The notes: generated by a model from the sequence alone, not told the origin. Counted from the stretch's first letter, positions 50,250 to 59,634 are shown. The stretch: DNA of 64,000 nucleotides from Microbacterium sp. VKM Ac-2923 (GCF_022815605.1 NZ_JALGRP010000012.1:1-64000); one strand, 5' to 3'. Translations and numbers: made by a program.

Positions 50250-51524
50250 GTGACTTCAGAATCTTCCTCCCCGCTTCGCGATGGCCGACGCGCCTGGATC
50301 ATGCTCGTCGTGATCACGACCCTGACGACCGCGGGCATGACCGTGGTCCTCCCCGTCCTCCCCTTCGTCGTGCTCCGCTACGTCTCGAGCCCGTCCGACC
50401 TGGCCGTGTGGGTCGGCATCCTCGAAACCGTCAACGCCCTGTGCGCGTTCCTCGTCGCACCGTTCCTCGGGCGCATCTCCGACCGATTCGGCCGCCGACC
50501 GGTGATCATCGTCGCCGGCTTCGGTGCCGCCCTGGGGTTCCTGCTCTTCGGCATCGGCGGCGCGCTGTGGGTGCTGTTGCTCGGCCGCATCGTGCAGGGT
50601 GTCACCGCGGGCGACCTGCCCGCGCTGTTCGCCTACCTCGCCGACATCACCCCGGCCGACAGGCGCGCCCGCCGCTTCGGCGTGTTGGGCGCGACGGCCG
50701 GCATCGGCACCATGATCGGACCCGCCCTCGGTGGCTCGCTCGCTGCGATCGACGTCGACCTGCCCGTCTTCGTCACCGCCGGTCTCGCCCTCACCGTCGC
50801 GATCGTCAGCATCTTCCTGCTGCCCGAGAGCCTCGCGCCCGATAGGCGCATCGCCCGACTCGACCTCGGCGCGGTGCATCCGTTCGCGGTGTTCCGCGGG
50901 GTGTTCCGCCGCCCGGAGCTGCGCGGTCTCATGGTGGGCCTGGTGCTGGTGGGCCTGCCGTTCGGCTTCTTCGTCAACAACTTCAGCGTGCTGGCCCTCG
51001 ACGCCATCGACTGGAACCCCACCGCGATCGGTCTGCTCACGGCGTGCGTCGGCATCGTCGACATCGCGATCCAGGGCGTGCTGCTCGGATTCCTGCTCCC
51101 GCGGATCGGTGAGCGGGGCGTGGTGGTCAGCGGCATCGTCGCGCAGGCGGTGGGCCTCGTCGCGCTCGCCGGTGTCGCCTCGCTGCTCGCTCAGCCGTGG
51201 CTGTTCGTGGTCGGCGCGTTGATCCTCGCCGCGGGGCAGGGGGCGGCCCAGGCAACGATGGACGGCCTGCTCTCCAATGCCGTGGGCGATGACGAGCAGG
51301 GCTGGATCGCCGGTGCGACGCAGTCGCTGAACGCCGCGGTCGGCACCGTCGCCCCGCTGGTCGCGGGGCTGCTGTACGCCCATGTCGCCCACGCGGCGCC
51401 GTACCTGCTGGGAGCCGTGCTCATGGCGGCGGCCGCGGTGGTCATCGCCCGGGCCCGTTTCACCAGCCCGTCCCTCCGGGCGAAGACCCCGGATGCCGCG
51501 GAGCCGGTGCCGGTCGGCGAGTGA
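50250..51524 (+). CDS. MFS transporter, tetracycline-resistance-like (DHA1) family
   Basis: A 424-residue, 12-TM exporter. The motif A region LGRISDRFGRRPVIIVAGF follows TM2, and TAGIGTMIGPALGGSLAAI matches the antiporter motif C region in TM5. It starts with GTG at 50250 on a leaderless transcript. The divergent TetR gene points to inducible drug or metabolite efflux; the substrate is not known. A strong hairpin follows the gene. Confidence 0.9.
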   Translation: MTSESSSPLRDGRRAWIMLVVITTLTTAGMTVVLPVLPFVVLRYVSSPSDLAVWVGILETVNALCAFLVAPFLGRISDRFGRRPVIIVAGFGAALGFLLFGIGGALWVLLLGRIVQGVTAGDLPALFAYLADITPADRRARRFGVLGATAGIGTMIGPALGGSLAAIDVDLPVFVTAGLALTVAIVSIFLLPESLAPDRRIARLDLGAVHPFAVFRGVFRRPELRGLMVGLVLVGLPFGFFVNNFSVLALDAIDWNPTAIGLLTACVGIVDIAIQGVLLGFLLPRIGERGVVVSGIVAQAVGLVALAGVASLLAQPWLFVVGALILAAGQGAAQATMDGLLSNAVGDDEQGWIAGATQSLNAAVGTVAPLVAGLLYAHVAHAAPYLLGAVLMAAAAVVIARARFTSPSLRAKTPDAAEPVPVGE

Positions 51525-51579
51525 GGCGCCCCGCCCGGAGTCAGGCGGGTCCGGATGCCGCGGAGCCGGTGCCCGTGAC

Positions 51580-51616
51580 GAGAACAGGCCGATCCGCGCG
51601 GGATCGGCCTGTTCTC
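51580..51616. terminator. Bidirectional terminator hairpin
   Basis: GAGAACAGGCCGATCC (51580-51595) pairs perfectly with GGATCGGCCTGTTCTC (51601-51616) around a five-base loop, between the convergent MFS and beta-galactosidase genes. Confidence 0.78.
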
Positions 51617-51641
51617 GGTGCAACGACTGTTCTCGTGACGC

Positions 51642-53363
51642 CTACTCCTCGAGCTGCCCCAGCGACGGCTCGGCGACGAAGCGCACGACCGGCTCGATCG
51701 CGTGCTCGAGCTCGAGCATCACGATCTCGTTCGCTCCCGTGCGGGTGGTCGGCCCGGGCACGTAGAGCGTGTTCTGCGGCACGTTGTTCCAGTAGCGGCC
51801 GAGGAAGAAGCCGTTCACGAAGGCATAGCCCTTGCCGAAGCCGGTCGTGTCGAGGAACAGGTCGGCGGCGCCCTCGAGAGTGAACGTGCCGCGCAGCAGC
51901 GCGCGCCCCACAGTGCCCGCGCCCGTGCCGGCGGCGGAGGTCGGATCGACGGGCGTCGCCGTCCACCCGGTCAGCGGCGAACCGTTCAGAGTCACCGCGC
52001 CGATCAGACCCTTCGCCTCACCGAGGCGGTCGGCGTAGTTCACGCGCCCCTGATCCTCGACCAGGACGGTGAGTCGCGAGCCCGCGGGGATCGTGATCGC
52101 GCGTTCGTGCAGCGAACGCGACAAGCGGCCGACCGGCGTGCCGTCGATGTGGATCCACGCCAGGTCGCGCACCTCGCCGAAGACCAGAGCGGCTTGGCCG
52201 CTGAAGGCCGGCAGGTCGACGTCGTAGCGCACGAGGGCGCCGAGATGCCCGAGGTCCTCGAACGTCGAGGGCGCATCGGTGCCGTCTGCGGCGGTGGCTT
52301 CCGGCATCCAGTCGCCCTCGCCCGAGAGCGCCACCTCGAAGGACGGGGCCGCGGGTCGAGACGGGGGCACGAGATCGGGCACCGGCGCATACTTGGCGAT
52401 CACATCGCGGAAGGCGTGGAACTTCGCCGTCGGGTGGCCGGACTCGTCGATGGGGGCGTCGTAGTCGTACGAGGTGACGATGGGATCGAACCGACCCTTG
52501 TCGTTCGCGCCGTTGGTGGTGCCGAAATTGGTGCCGCCGTGCACCATGTAGATGTTCACCGAGGCGCCCGCGGCGAGCAGCACGTCGAGGTCGTGGGCGG
52601 ATGCCGCGGGGTCGGTGGTGTGGTGGATGCTGCCCCACCAGTCGAACCAGCCGTCCCAGAACTCGCTGCACATGAGAGGGCCCGTGGGCTGGTGCTCGCG
52701 CAGGGTCGCCAGACGCTCCTCGGACCGGGAACCGAACGAACCGGTCAGGAGCAGCTCGGGCAGGCTCCCCGCCTCGAGCATCCACGGCATGGGCTGGTCG
52801 ACGGTGGTCAGCGGCACGGTGATGCCGGCGTCCTTCGTGACCCGCACGAGCTCGTGCAGGTACTCCTTGTCGGAGCCGTAGGCGCCGTACTCGTTCTCGA
52901 TCTGCACGAGCACGACGCTGCCGCCGCGGTCGATCTGACGGGGCGCGACGATCTCGTACACGCGGTGCAGGTACTCCGACACCGCCTCGACGAACTGCGG
53001 CTCGGAGCGACGGATGCCGATCCCCGGCGTCGAGGTGAGCCACACGGGCAGGCCGCCGTTGTGCCACTCCGCGCAGATGTACGGGCCGGGGCGGACGATC
53101 GCGTGCAGGCCTTCGGCGGCGACGAGATCGAGGAAGCGGCCGAGGTCGTTCCAGCCCGTGGCATCCCATTCTCCCCGCACGGGTTCGTGGGCGTTCCACG
53201 CGACGTAGGTCTCGATGGTGTTCAGGCCCATCGCCTTCGCCGTGCGGATCCGGTCCGTCCAGTGCTCGGGGTGGATGCGGAAGTAATGGAGCGTGCCCGA
53301 GATGACCTGGTGCGGTCGTCCGTCGAGCAGGAAATCGGTCTCGCCGATGGAGAAGGTCGTCAC
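51642..53363 (-). CDS. Beta-galactosidase, glycoside hydrolase family 35
   Basis: A 573-residue GH35 enzyme that removes terminal beta-galactose. The GH35 signature GLHAIVRPGPYICAEWHNGG, the acid/base Glu158 in VQIENEYG and the nucleophile Glu234 in CSEFWDGWFDWWG are all present. C-terminal beta-sandwich domains end in YVPGPTTRTGANEIVMLELE. No signal peptide, so it is cytoplasmic and acts on imported galacto-oligosaccharides. It is the last gene of the importer operon, 16 bases after the arabinofuranosidase gene. Confidence 0.94.
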   Translation of the reverse strand: MTTFSIGETDFLLDGRPHQVISGTLHYFRIHPEHWTDRIRTAKAMGLNTIETYVAWNAHEPVRGEWDATGWNDLGRFLDLVAAEGLHAIVRPGPYICAEWHNGGLPVWLTSTPGIGIRRSEPQFVEAVSEYLHRVYEIVAPRQIDRGGSVVLVQIENEYGAYGSDKEYLHELVRVTKDAGITVPLTTVDQPMPWMLEAGSLPELLLTGSFGSRSEERLATLREHQPTGPLMCSEFWDGWFDWWGSIHHTTDPAASAHDLDVLLAAGASVNIYMVHGGTNFGTTNGANDKGRFDPIVTSYDYDAPIDESGHPTAKFHAFRDVIAKYAPVPDLVPPSRPAAPSFEVALSGEGDWMPEATAADGTDAPSTFEDLGHLGALVRYDVDLPAFSGQAALVFGEVRDLAWIHIDGTPVGRLSRSLHERAITIPAGSRLTVLVEDQGRVNYADRLGEAKGLIGAVTLNGSPLTGWTATPVDPTSAAGTGAGTVGRALLRGTFTLEGAADLFLDTTGFGKGYAFVNGFFLGRYWNNVPQNTLYVPGPTTRTGANEIVMLELEHAIEPVVRFVAEPSLGQLEE

Positions 53364-53379
53364 GGTGTCTTTCGGGGGG

Positions 53380-54900
53380 TCAGTCGGTGAGGCGCGCGGT
53401 CATACGCACCCAGGAGAGGGCGGGGAGGGTGAAGCGCAGGATGCCGTCGGCGCCGGTGTCGATGACCAGCGGCACGGGAGTCACGGGCTCGCCGTCGGCG
53501 GAGTTGGTGGTGTGGCGGCTGCCCCCCTCGGGGACGGTCACGACGACGGCCTCGACGTCTTCGACCGCGCCCAGGTCGAGTTCAACCTCGGTGGCGGCGT
53601 CGAGGTCGCGGTGCGCGAGGAAGACCGCGACGTCCGCGCCCTCGACGGTTGCGACGGCGTCGACGGCGTCGACCGACCCGTGGCGTGCGGTGTCGATGGA
53701 GGCGCCGTCGACCCGGGGGAGGACCACCCGGCCGGATGCCGCCTTCGCGGTGAGGGCGAAGGGGTGGAACGTGCTCTGACGCCAGGCCGCCCCGCCGCCG
53801 GGTTCGGTGCGGATGGGGGCGATGACGTTCACGAGCTGCGCGAGGTTCGCCATCGACACGTGCTCGGAGCGGCGGATCAGGGTGATGAGGAGGGATCCGA
53901 CGACGACGGCGTCGGTGACGGTGTAGTCGTCCTCGATCAGGCGCGGGGCGACGGGCCAGTCGCCGGAGAACACGCGCGGCTTGTCGACCTCGTTCCACCG
54001 GGTCTGGTTCCAGACGTTCCATTCGTCGACGCTGATGCCGATCGCCCGGCCGTCGGGGGTGGTGGCGCCGACCTCGTCGATGATGTCGACGACGTCCGAG
54101 ATGTAGCGGTCGAGGGCGGCGCCGCTGGCGAGGAAGCTCGCCGGGTCGGACGGGTCCTCCTCGTAATAGGCGTGCACCGAGATGTGGTCGATGAGACCGG
54201 CGGTGTGACGCAGCACGGTGCGTTCCCAGTCGCCGAACGTCGGCATCTCGTGGTTGGAGCTGCCGGCGGCCACGAGCTCGACGGCCGGATCGATGAAGCG
54301 CATCATGCGCGCCGTCTCGGCGGCGAGGCGGCCGTACTCGTCGGCGGTCTTGTGACCGATCTGCCAGGGGCCGTCCATCTCGTTGCCCAGGCACCAGAGT
54401 CGGATGCCGAAGGGCTCCGCGCGGCCGTTCTCGCGGCGGCGGTCGCTCAGGGCCGTACCGCCAGGGTGATTGGCGTACTCGAGCAGGTCGGCGGCGTCGG
54501 CGACGCCGCGCGTGCCGAGGTTCACCGCCTCCATCACCTCGAAGCCGGCGGCCTCCGCCCAGTCGGCGAACTCGTGCAGGCCCACCTGGTTGGTCTCCGT
54601 GCTGTGCCACGCGGCATCCAGTCGCACCGGGCGCTCCTCGCGCGGACCGACCCCGTCTTCCCAGCGGTACCCCGAGACGAAGTTGCCTCCCGGGTAGCGC
54701 ACGACGGTGGCACCGAGCTCCCGGACGAGATCGAGCACGTCGGCGCGGAAGCCGGCGGCGTCGGCGCTCGGGTGCCCCGGCGAATGGATGCCGTCGTACA
54801 CGCAGCGGCCCATGTGCTCGACGAACGAGCCGAACAGGCGGCGCGGGACCTCTGCGCCGGCCGCGGTGCGGTCGACGGTGATGCGGGTGGGGGTGCTCAT
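53380..54900 (-). CDS. Alpha-L-arabinofuranosidase, glycoside hydrolase family 51
   Basis: A 506-residue cytoplasmic enzyme that releases arabinose from arabino-oligosaccharides. The N-terminal RRLFGSFVEHMGRCVYDGI and RYPGGNFVSGYRWEDGVGP are typical of GH51; the acid/base is Glu174 (CLGNEMDGPWQIG) and the nucleophile Glu293 (VDEWNVW). ATG 54900, behind GAGGAG, was chosen over an open upstream frame. It lies between the binding-protein and GH35 genes in the same operon. Confidence 0.94.
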   Translation of the reverse strand: MSTPTRITVDRTAAGAEVPRRLFGSFVEHMGRCVYDGIHSPGHPSADAAGFRADVLDLVRELGATVVRYPGGNFVSGYRWEDGVGPREERPVRLDAAWHSTETNQVGLHEFADWAEAAGFEVMEAVNLGTRGVADAADLLEYANHPGGTALSDRRRENGRAEPFGIRLWCLGNEMDGPWQIGHKTADEYGRLAAETARMMRFIDPAVELVAAGSSNHEMPTFGDWERTVLRHTAGLIDHISVHAYYEEDPSDPASFLASGAALDRYISDVVDIIDEVGATTPDGRAIGISVDEWNVWNQTRWNEVDKPRVFSGDWPVAPRLIEDDYTVTDAVVVGSLLITLIRRSEHVSMANLAQLVNVIAPIRTEPGGGAAWRQSTFHPFALTAKAASGRVVLPRVDGASIDTARHGSVDAVDAVATVEGADVAVFLAHRDLDAATEVELDLGAVEDVEAVVVTVPEGGSRHTTNSADGEPVTPVPLVIDTGADGILRFTLPALSWVRMTARLTD

Positions 54901-54971
54901 GGCTCTCCTCGCGGGGGAAAGGGAGGGGCGGGCCGCATGCGTACGCTGCGGCCCGCCCCGGTGATGCCGGA

Positions 54972-56324
54972 TTACTTGTTGACCGAGAAGCCCTGGTCGT
55001 TGCCGTACTGCACGAGCTGGTCCTGCCACGCGGTCAGGCCCGCGTTGAGGTCGCTCTTGTTGGCGTAGGCCTGACCCACGGTGTCACCGTAGATGCTGTT
55101 GGCGTAGACCTGGAACGGCAGGTAGCTGAAGCCCTCGATGACGTCGCTCGACGCCTCGGTCAGCACCTGGTTGATCTGCTGGCCGCCGAAGTACTCCGAC
55201 TCCTTGTCGACGAAGGCGGGGTCGCTGAGCTGCGCGGTCGTGGAGGGGAAGCCACCCGACTCGGCGAAGATCTGCAGGCTCTCCTCGTCGTTGTTCAGCC
55301 ACTTCAGGAAGCCGGCCGCGAGGGCGGGGTTCTGGCTCTGCTTGGTCACGGCCTGGCCGCCGCCGCCGTTCTCCGCGGTCGCGGGCTGTCCGTCGTAGGT
55401 CGGGATCGGGGCCACGGCCCACTTGCCGGCACCGTCTTCGACCGAGCTCTCGAGCACGCCGGGCATCCAGGCGCCGATGACGAGCGAGGCGATGGAGCCG
55501 TCGCCGAGGCCCTTGAACCACTCGTCGCTCCAGCTGGGCGTCGTCGAGAGCAGGTCGCCCTCGATCAGACGGTTCCAGTTCTCGGCGAACTTCTTCGAGC
55601 CCTCGTCCTGCAGGTCGATGGTGACGTCGGTGCCTTCAGCCGAGAACGGGGTACCGCCGGCCTGCCAGATCATGCTGGTGGTGAAACCGGAGTCACCGGT
55701 GTCGGCCGTGATGTATTTGGTCGGGTCGGCGGCGTGCAGCTTCTGCGCCGCGGCGTAGTACTCGTCCCAGGTGGTGGGCACGGCGATGCCGTACTGGTCG
55801 AACACGCTCTTGTTGTAGAACAGGGCCATGGGGCCGGAGTCCTGCGGCAGGCCGTAGATCTTGCCGTCGAAGTCGACCGAGCCCCACGGGCCGCTCGCGT
55901 AGGCGCTCTCGAGGTCTCCGAAGCCGTAGGGCGCGAGGTCGAGCAGCGAGTCCGACAGAGCGAACTGCGGGAACGCGTAGTACTCGATCTGCACGACGTC
56001 GGGGGCGCCCGAACCGGCCTTGATCGCGTTCTGGAGCTTGGTGTACTCCTCGGTGTTGGTACCGGCGTTGACCAGGTTGACCTTGACGTTGGGGTACTTC
56101 TCCTGGAACGCGGCGACCTGGGCCTCCGCCGAGGGGGTCCAGGACCAGTACGTGAGCTCGCCGCCGGCCTCGAGGGCCGCGTCGATGTCGGCGGCCGAGC
56201 CTGCGCCCGTGGTGCCGCCGGTGTTGCCGCCGGAGCATGCGGTCAACGCGCCGACCGACAGGGCGGCGGCGGCGACGGCGAAGACGGTCCGCCGGACGGC
56301 GGTGCCCTTGCGCATGAGTGTCAT
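54972..56324 (-). CDS. ABC transporter substrate-binding lipoprotein (oligosaccharide type)
   Basis: A 450-residue extracellular solute-binding lipoprotein of the maltose-binding (family 1) class. The signal peptide ends in the lipobox LTAC near residue 30. ELTYWSWTPSAEAQVAAFQEKYP opens the mature domain, and YGLPQDSGPMALFYNKSVF is a conserved hinge region. It probably binds arabino- or galacto-oligosaccharides. AGAGGAA precedes ATG 56324. Unusually it is the third gene of the operon, after both permease genes. Confidence 0.91.
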   Translation of the reverse strand: MTLMRKGTAVRRTVFAVAAAALSVGALTACSGGNTGGTTGAGSAADIDAALEAGGELTYWSWTPSAEAQVAAFQEKYPNVKVNLVNAGTNTEEYTKLQNAIKAGSGAPDVVQIEYYAFPQFALSDSLLDLAPYGFGDLESAYASGPWGSVDFDGKIYGLPQDSGPMALFYNKSVFDQYGIAVPTTWDEYYAAAQKLHAADPTKYITADTGDSGFTTSMIWQAGGTPFSAEGTDVTIDLQDEGSKKFAENWNRLIEGDLLSTTPSWSDEWFKGLGDGSIASLVIGAWMPGVLESSVEDGAGKWAVAPIPTYDGQPATAENGGGGQAVTKQSQNPALAAGFLKWLNNDEESLQIFAESGGFPSTTAQLSDPAFVDKESEYFGGQQINQVLTEASSDVIEGFSYLPFQVYANSIYGDTVGQAYANKSDLNAGLTAWQDQLVQYGNDQGFSVNK

Positions 56325-56353
56325 CGGGTTCCTCTACTTCATTGTTGTGGATG

Positions 56354-56435
56354 CCGGGGCAGGACGCTCCGGTGCGGGTGGGTTGTGAGACCGGGGCAGG
56401 ACGCTCCGGGTGTTGCGGTGTGGGGCTGGCGCCCC
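56354..56435. other. Direct repeats and hairpin between permease and binding-protein genes
   Basis: CCGGGGCAGGACGCTCCGG occurs at 56354-56372 and 56391-56409, and a GGGGC-TGGC-GCCCC hairpin lies at 56422-56435 in the 133-bp gap. It may allow RNA processing or separate expression of the binding protein. Confidence 0.5.
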
Positions 56436-56457
56436 GATCAGGGGGAAGTTCGGGTGG

Positions 56458-57393
56458 TCACTGCTTGACGCTGCCCGCGCTCAGGCCGGACTGCCAGAAG
56501 CGCTGCAGCACGAGGAACGCGGCGACGATCGGGATGATCGACAGCAGCGAGCCGGTGATGACGAGGTTGTAGATGGGCTGGGCGCCCACGCCGACGGCCT
56601 GGGCGTTCCACTGGTTGAGGCCGACGGTGAGCGGGTACCACTCGGGGTTGCTCAGCATGATGAGCGGCAGGAAGTAGTTGTTCCACGTCGCCACCACGGC
56701 GAACAGCAGCACGGTGACGATGCCGGGGGTGAGCAAGCGGATCGAGATCGTGAAGAACGTGCGGAACTCGCCCGCTCCGTCCATGCGCGCGGCTTCGAGC
56801 AGCTCGGTGGGGATGGCGTCGGTCGCGTACACCCAGACCAGGTACAGGCCGAACGGGCTGATGAGCGAGGGGATGATGATCGCCCAGGGGGTGTTCGTCA
56901 GGCCCAGCTGGCTGAACAGCAGGAAGGTCGGCACCGCGAGGGCCGTTCCCGGAACGGCGATGGCGCCGAGGACGACGGCGAAGACCGCCTTGCGTCCGCG
57001 GAAGTTGTACTTCGCCAGACCGTAACCAGCCAGGGTGGCCAGGAAGGTGGCGCCGCCGGCGCCCACCACCACGTAGAGCAGCGTGTTGCCGAGCCAGCGC
57101 AGGAAGATCCCGTCGCGGTAGGTGAAGGTCTGAACGATGTTGTCGCCGAGGGCGAAGCTGTCACCGAACCAGAGTCCGAACGACGAGAACAGGTCGGGCT
57201 GGGTCTTCGTGGCGTTGATGACGAGCCACGCCAGCGGCAGGAGCGTGTACACGAGGTACAGGCTCATGACGATGGTCAGAACGACCGAGCGGCGCGAGTG
57301 CGTGGGCGACGTACGGGCGAACGAGCGGCGCCCGCGCGGGCGGTCGGTGGTCACGGCGACGGTGTCGGTGCGGGGTGCGGTCGCGGTGGTCAT
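56458..57393 (-). CDS. ABC sugar transporter permease (MalG type)
   Basis: A 311-residue permease with six predicted helices and the EAA loop ELLEAARMDGAGEFRTFFTISIRLLTPG, which docks an ATPase. The cytoplasmic N-terminus is about 35 residues, charged. It overlaps the MalF-type gene as ATGA. With that partner it forms the import channel for the binding protein encoded downstream. No ATP-binding subunit is encoded in the operon. Confidence 0.92.
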   Translation of the reverse strand: MTTATAPRTDTVAVTTDRPRGRRSFARTSPTHSRRSVVLTIVMSLYLVYTLLPLAWLVINATKTQPDLFSSFGLWFGDSFALGDNIVQTFTYRDGIFLRWLGNTLLYVVVGAGGATFLATLAGYGLAKYNFRGRKAVFAVVLGAIAVPGTALAVPTFLLFSQLGLTNTPWAIIIPSLISPFGLYLVWVYATDAIPTELLEAARMDGAGEFRTFFTISIRLLTPGIVTVLLFAVVATWNNYFLPLIMLSNPEWYPLTVGLNQWNAQAVGVGAQPIYNLVITGSLLSIIPIVAAFLVLQRFWQSGLSAGSVKQ

Positions 57394-58313
57394 CGCGTCT
57401 CCTGACGTGAGCCGCGCAGCTGCACGACGTAGGCGATGATCGCGGTGATCAGGCCCATGATGATGGCGATCGTCGCGGCGTAGTTGTACTGCTGGCCCGC
57501 GAACGAGAGGTTGTAGGCGTACATGTTCGGCGTGAAGAACGTCGAGATGGTGTTGGGCGCCAGGGGCTTGAGGATGTTGGGCTCGTTGAAGAGCTGGAAG
57601 CTGCCGATGATCGAGAAGATCGTGGCGATCACCACGGCTCCGCGGACAGCGGGGATCTTAATCGAGAAGATCGTGCGCCAGGCGCCCGCGCCGTCGATGG
57701 ATGCCGCTTCGTACAGCTCCCCGGGGATCGTCTTCAGCGACGAGTAGAAGATCAGCATGTTGTAGCCGACGAACTGCCACGTGACGATGTTGCCGATCGA
57801 CAGCAGCATCCACTGGGGGATGAACGGCTGGAGCACCTCGGATCCGAACAACTGGTTGATGTTGCCGGCCAGACCGAACTGGTCGCCGTAGATGTAGCCC
57901 CACATCAGCACCGCCACCACTGCGGGCACGGCGTAGGGGAGGAAGATCACGATGCGGTAGAAGCTGGAGGCGTTCAGGCGCGCGCTGTCGATGGCGAGGG
58001 CGGCGCCGAGCGCGAGCAGCAGCATGATCGGCACCTGCACGACCAGGAAGACCGAGACGCGGATCAGGCCGTCCCAGAACTTCTCGTCGCCGAACGCGGC
58101 GATGTAGTTGTCGAAGCCGACGAAGGCGTTGCCGCCGATCAACTGCTCGCGGAAGAGGCTGAGGTAGATCGAATAGACCAGGGGCGCCAGGAAGACGAGC
58201 GCGAAAACGACCGCGAAGGGGGCGACGAACAGCCAGCCGCGATCGTCGATACGGGCGCGCCGCTTGCGCCGTGGGGTGCGCAGGGCGGGCGGGGGTGCCG
58301 CGGTGGTCGTCAT
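57390..58313 (-). CDS. ABC sugar transporter permease (MalF type)
   Basis: A 307-residue permease with six predicted helices; EAA loop ELYEAASIDGAGAWRTIFSIKIP. ATG 58313 was chosen because upstream frame sequence is promoter and operator; GAAGAGG lies upstream. It is the first gene of the operon transcribed from the LacI-controlled promoter at 58371-58399, followed by the second permease, binding protein, GH51 and GH35. Confidence 0.91.
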   Translation of the reverse strand: MTTTAAPPPALRTPRRKRRARIDDRGWLFVAPFAVVFALVFLAPLVYSIYLSLFREQLIGGNAFVGFDNYIAAFGDEKFWDGLIRVSVFLVVQVPIMLLLALGAALAIDSARLNASSFYRIVIFLPYAVPAVVAVLMWGYIYGDQFGLAGNINQLFGSEVLQPFIPQWMLLSIGNIVTWQFVGYNMLIFYSSLKTIPGELYEAASIDGAGAWRTIFSIKIPAVRGAVVIATIFSIIGSFQLFNEPNILKPLAPNTISTFFTPNMYAYNLSFAGQQYNYAATIAIIMGLITAIIAYVVQLRGSRQETR

Positions 58314-58359
58314 CGTCCAGTGCCTCTTCGTTGGTGCGCATTCGGTCCGGGTGGCCGAG

Positions 58360-58375
58360 ATGTTGACGTAAACAT
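58360..58375. promoter_or_regulatory. LacI operator 1 of the arabinogalactan regulon
   Basis: ATGTTGACGTAAACAT matches the palindrome TGTTGACGTCAACA with one change and overlaps the -10 of the permease operon. Confidence 0.75.
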
Positions 58376-58399
58376 AACCCGACCCCGCTAAGGTGTCAA
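58371..58399 (-). promoter_or_regulatory. Promoter of the permease-glycosidase operon
   Basis: On the minus strand TTGACA (58394-58399), a 17-base spacer and TATGTT (58371-58376) form a near-consensus promoter flanked and overlapped by two operator copies. Confidence 0.82.
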
Positions 58400-58408
58400 C
58401 GTCAACAT
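58393..58408. promoter_or_regulatory. LacI operator 2 of the arabinogalactan regulon
   Basis: GTGTCAACGTCAACAT keeps the right half of the palindrome and overlaps the -35 of the leftward promoter as well as the region before the LacI gene start, so it could serve autoregulation. Confidence 0.65.
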
Positions 58409-58423
58409 CCCGAGGGGGCAGAC

Positions 58424-59467
58424 ATGAGCGAGACGACGACGACGTCGACCGTGATCCCGACGCGCGAGCGTCGTCGCGAGGCGTCGATGGCGGACGTGGC
58501 GGCCGCGGCGGGGGTGTCGGGCCAGACCGTCTCGCGGGTCGCGAACGGGCGGGCCAACGTCGATCCTGACACGCGCCAGCGAGTGCTGGATGCGATGACG
58601 CACCTGGGTTACCGCCCCAACAGTGCCGCCCGGGCTCTCCGTTCGGGGCGGTTCCGCAGCATCGGCGTGATAATGTTCTCCCTGGGCTCCTACGGCAACA
58701 CCCGCACGCTCGACGCACTGGCGTCGATGGCGGCGGCATCCGGGTACTCGATCACCCTCATCACGGTGCAGTCCGCCTCGCAGTCCGATGTGTCGGGGGC
58801 GTTCCTCCGCCTCCGCGAGCACGCCGTCGACGGCATCGTCATCCTGATCGAGACGCACCGCCTCGGCGAGAACGAGCTCGCCATCCCCTCGGGTCTGCCC
58901 GTCGTGGTCGTCGATTCCAGCGCCGACTACCCCTACGCCGTCGTCGACAACGATCAGGCGCAGGGGGCACGGCTCGCGACCGAGCACCTCCTCGACCTCG
59001 GACACGAGACGGTGTGGCACGTCTCCGGTCCGCCGGAGTCGTTCGCCGCAGAACGTCGCCGCGACGCCTGGCGCGCGGCACTCGAGGATCGCGGATGCCG
59101 AGTGCCCGAGGTGCAGATCGGCGACTGGACCGCCGACTCCGGTCACCGCATCGGTGCGGCGCTCGCGGTGCGACCCGAGGTGACCGCCGTGTTCGCGGCG
59201 AACGACCAGATGGCGCTCGGCGTCATCCGCGCCCTTCACGAGGCCGGGCGCGCCGTGCCCGGGGATGTGAGCGTCGTCGGCTTCGACGACATGCCTGAGT
59301 CGGCCAACTTCTGGCCTCCGCTCACCACCGTGCGACAGCGATTCGAGCGCGTGGGCGAAGAGGCGATGAAGGCCCTCATCGCCGACATCGAGAACACCGG
59401 CGGCGATCACGCTCGCACGCTCGTCCCCACGTCGCTCGTCGTGCGGGCCAGTTCTGGTCCCCGCTGA
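58424..59467 (+). CDS. LacI-family regulator of arabinogalactan use
   Basis: A 347-residue LacI/GalR repressor. The helix-turn-helix is SMADVAAAAGVSGQTVSRVANG, then the hinge ARALRSGRFRSIGVIMF and the sensor domain with VFAANDQMALGVIRAL and VVGFDDMPESANFWPPLTTV. It is a close relative of the gal regulator at 46521. AGGGGG precedes ATG 58424. It lies between two operator-bearing promoters, divergent from the importer operon, and is followed by the GH30 gene, so it most likely represses both. Confidence 0.91.
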   Translation: MSETTTTSTVIPTRERRREASMADVAAAAGVSGQTVSRVANGRANVDPDTRQRVLDAMTHLGYRPNSAARALRSGRFRSIGVIMFSLGSYGNTRTLDALASMAAASGYSITLITVQSASQSDVSGAFLRLREHAVDGIVILIETHRLGENELAIPSGLPVVVVDSSADYPYAVVDNDQAQGARLATEHLLDLGHETVWHVSGPPESFAAERRRDAWRAALEDRGCRVPEVQIGDWTADSGHRIGAALAVRPEVTAVFAANDQMALGVIRALHEAGRAVPGDVSVVGFDDMPESANFWPPLTTVRQRFERVGEEAMKALIADIENTGGDHARTLVPTSLVVRASSGPR

Positions 59468-59478
59468 CGCCCGCCCGA

Positions 59479-59590
59479 CGCTGACGCCAGGCCGGCGCTG
59501 ACGCCAGGCCGGCGCTGACGCTCTGTTCGGGCCGCCGCTGACGCCCGGGCCGCCGCCGACGCCATGTCCGGGCCGCCGCCGTGCGGTGCG
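59479..59590. repeat. Short tandem repeats after the LacI gene
   Basis: A 17-bp unit CGCTGACGCCAGGCCGG is exactly repeated at 59479 and 59496, and variants of GCCGCCGCTGACGCC continue to about 59590. It may act as the 3' end structure of the regulator gene. Confidence 0.6.
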
Positions 59591-59634
59591 CGTTGCCGTC
59601 GGGCTTCGCGGGGCGCTTCGGCGCGACCGCCCTC

